This document shows positions 62,689 to 64,000 of a stretch of 64,000 bases of DNA, piece after piece; the first letter of the stretch is position 1; each line of letters starts with the position of its first letter. The stretch spans positions 21,018-85,017 of the forward strand of contig JAEYOY010000065.1 in NCBI GenBank assembly GCA_023411215.1. The letters are read 5' to 3'. Below the pieces are notes generated by a model. That model was given only the letters and a program-made list of their open reading frames with translations. It did not search any database and had not been told where the DNA came from. The position numbers and the translations under genes were made by a program. This DNA comes from Bacillota bacterium. Lineage in GTDB: Bacteria > Bacillota > Clostridia > Lachnospirales > Lachnospiraceae.

Positions 62689-63309
62689 ATGAATCCGAAT
62701 ACCTTCCCTACGAAGGGTAACTTAATATTGGCTAAGAATTCCCTGAAGCTTGCGAAACAGGGTTACGAATTAATGGATAAGAAGCGTAACATTTTGATGC
62801 GTGAGCTGATGGAATTAATTGATAAGGCTAAGGATATTCAGAGAGAAATCGACAGTACCTTTACCTCCGCTTATCTCTCACTCCAGCAGGCTAATATCGA
62901 GATGGGAATTGTCAATGTTCAGGAATTGAGCAACACCATTCCCGAAGAAGACTCCATAGAGATTAAGCAGCGAAGCATCATGGGTACAGAAATTCCATTA
63001 GTGGAATATGATAGTACCGTTAATAAGCCTACGTATGCCTTTTTTCAGACGAAGCTGTCTCTGGATGAAGCTACGAAGCGTTTTGTTAAGGTAAAGGATC
63101 TTACCATAAGGTTATCAATGATAGAAAACTCAGCTTATCGATTGGCTACCAATATCAATAAAACACAAAAACGTGCCAATGCACTTAAAAATATCACGAT
63201 TCCTTCCTATACTACTCTGGTTACAGAGATACAGAATGCCTTAGAAGAAAAGGAACGAGAAGAATTTACTAGGCTTAAGGTAATCAAAAGACGCCAGACG
63301 ACACAATAG
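62689..63309 (+). CDS. V/A-type ATPase subunit D (right operon)
   Basis: 206 residues: LILAKNSLKLAKQGYELMDKKRNILMRELM at the N-terminus is the D-subunit hallmark, EIPLVEYDS in the middle and a C-terminal coiled coil (ATNINKTQKRANALKNITIPSYTTLV). AGAGGTG before the ATG, 10 nt after B. Last gene of the right operon. Confidence 0.92.
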   Translation: MNPNTFPTKGNLILAKNSLKLAKQGYELMDKKRNILMRELMELIDKAKDIQREIDSTFTSAYLSLQQANIEMGIVNVQELSNTIPEEDSIEIKQRSIMGTEIPLVEYDSTVNKPTYAFFQTKLSLDEATKRFVKVKDLTIRLSMIENSAYRLATNINKTQKRANALKNITIPSYTTLVTEIQNALEEKEREEFTRLKVIKRRQTTQ

Positions 63310-63344
63310 TTTACAATAGAAAGAACACACTCAAACTTAAATAG

Positions 63345-63395
63345 TTATGACCAAGAAGGAGACAGAGACTTAATCTGTCTCCTTCTTGGTCATAA
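63345..63395 (+). terminator. Hairpin ending the right V-ATPase operon
   Basis: Perfect stem of at least 19 bp, TGACCAAGAAGGAGACAGA and its complement, loop GACTTAA, 36 nt after D. No U-tract follows, so Rho-independent action is uncertain. The rest of the gap to 63678 shows no gene and no convincing promoter. Confidence 0.6.
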
Positions 63396-63678
63396 ACCAA
63401 ATAGCGTATCGGAATTATCCTCATCCGCTTTCAAAAACTGTATCAACTTAAAGAGTAATGATCACAGTACTTGTAATAATTATTATGACAGATCTAAATT
63501 TAATTTTAGCTCTGATAGATAATAATATACATAAGCTTTTCTTTGTGCATAGATGCAACTAAAGATAACAAGAATTATATATGTCTGACAATTCGGGTTG
63601 GTGGAAGTTCAGGCAACTGAAAGTTACAATAATCATATAATTCATATTTATCGTATTTTTACAATTTGGAGGGAGATT

Positions 63679-64000
63679 ATGACTGCTGTATCAATTCAGA
63701 ATTTGACCAAGAACTACCCGTCCTTCAAGCTGGATGGTGTAAGCTTTTCGCTTGAACCGGGAAGAATCGCGGGTTTCATAGGACGAAATGGCGCGGGGAA
63801 GACCACTACTATCAAATCCATGCTGAACCTTGTTCATCCTGATGGCGGAGAGATGGAGTATTTTGATTTAACGCTTTCGGGAAATGAGGCTGAGATAAAG
63901 AAGAGAATAGGGTATTCAACGGGAACCGTAAACTGGTATCCGAGAAAGAAGATTCGTGAAATCGTTGATGTCACAAAGGATTTCTATGACAGCTGGGATG
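63679..64000 (+). CDS. ABC transporter ATPase, N-terminal fragment (YtrB-like)
   Basis: 107 residues before the window ends. VSIQNLTKNYPSFKLDGVSFSLEPG, Walker A GRNGAGKTTT (about 35-44), and KRIGYSTGTVNWYPRKKIREIVDVTK at the fragment end. GGAGGGAG 4 nt before the ATG. Pattern of YtrB/antibiotic-type exporters with no TM domain in the same chain. The substrate cannot be judged. Confidence 0.85.
   Translation, partial: MTAVSIQNLTKNYPSFKLDGVSFSLEPGRIAGFIGRNGAGKTTTIKSMLNLVHPDGGEMEYFDLTLSGNEAEIKKRIGYSTGTVNWYPRKKIREIVDVTKDFYDSWD

Noticed and set aside
43535..63309. The two V-ATPase clusters as one recent inverted duplication.
   Set aside because: Gene order differs, and K, I and C are of different length and motif class.

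Overview
The window looks like a chromosomal segment of a low-GC, anaerobic, endospore-forming Firmicute, most likely a Lachnospiraceae/Clostridia member. Supporting signs are a pyruvate:ferredoxin oxidoreductase, rubrerythrin, several small Fe-S proteins, a tricistronic gerA-type germination operon, a DUF3787 spore-type small protein, strong AGGAGG ribosome sites and AT-rich promoters. No phage, plasmid, transposase, rRNA, tRNA or CRISPR locus was seen.

Layout. 0-2.7 kb: start of an EamA transporter, a 1-Cys peroxiredoxin, a 4Fe-4S protein and a small membrane protein. 2.9-8.8 kb: thymidine kinase and a complete BMP-type nucleoside ABC importer (lipoprotein, ATPase, two permeases). 8.9-11.2 kb: EetB-like and EetA-like membrane proteins divergent from apbE (flavinylation module). 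11.4-16 kb: Mrp/ApbC ATPase, DUF4474 protein with metallophosphoesterase, flavin reductase, ferredoxin, small GNAT. 16.2-22.3 kb: FtsX-like ABC exporter, DUF421 protein, M23 peptidase. 22.7-26.9 kb: gerA-type operon with an extra small membrane gene. 27.3-33.5 kb: DUF6514-like protein, PFOR, DUF3787 protein, APC permease. 33.8-43 kb: cyclase-family hydrolase, zwf, gnd, NMO-like oxidoreductase, rubrerythrin, histidine phosphatase, Crp/Fnr regulator with a Cys cluster, HAD hydrolase, membrane-anchored HTH protein.

43.5-63.3 kb is the most striking part: two complete V/A-type ATPase operons transcribed away from each other around a LacI-family regulator. The left (minus) operon is ordered H-I-K-E-C-F-A-B-D and has an Enterococcus-like 4-helix K subunit with a full Na+ ligand set. 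The right (plus) operon is ordered H-C-I-K-F-E-A-(small ORF)-B-D and has a different K subunit whose sites lack those ligands, so the two may move different ions. Two identical 17-nt operator-like sequences lie 209 bp apart in the gap between lacI and the right operon. The window ends in the first third of an ABC ATPase gene.

Intergenic DNA is rich in structured repeats: composite double hairpins joined by a GCACAAA-type linker (also inside the right V-ATPase operon), a family of ACAATAGAAAG hairpins, a ~300-bp palindromic element with a partial copy 6.7 kb away, and a 159-bp palindrome after the left V-ATPase operon. Two CRP/FNR-type palindromes (one at -41.5 from a ferredoxin promoter) may be targets of the Crp/Fnr protein encoded in the window.
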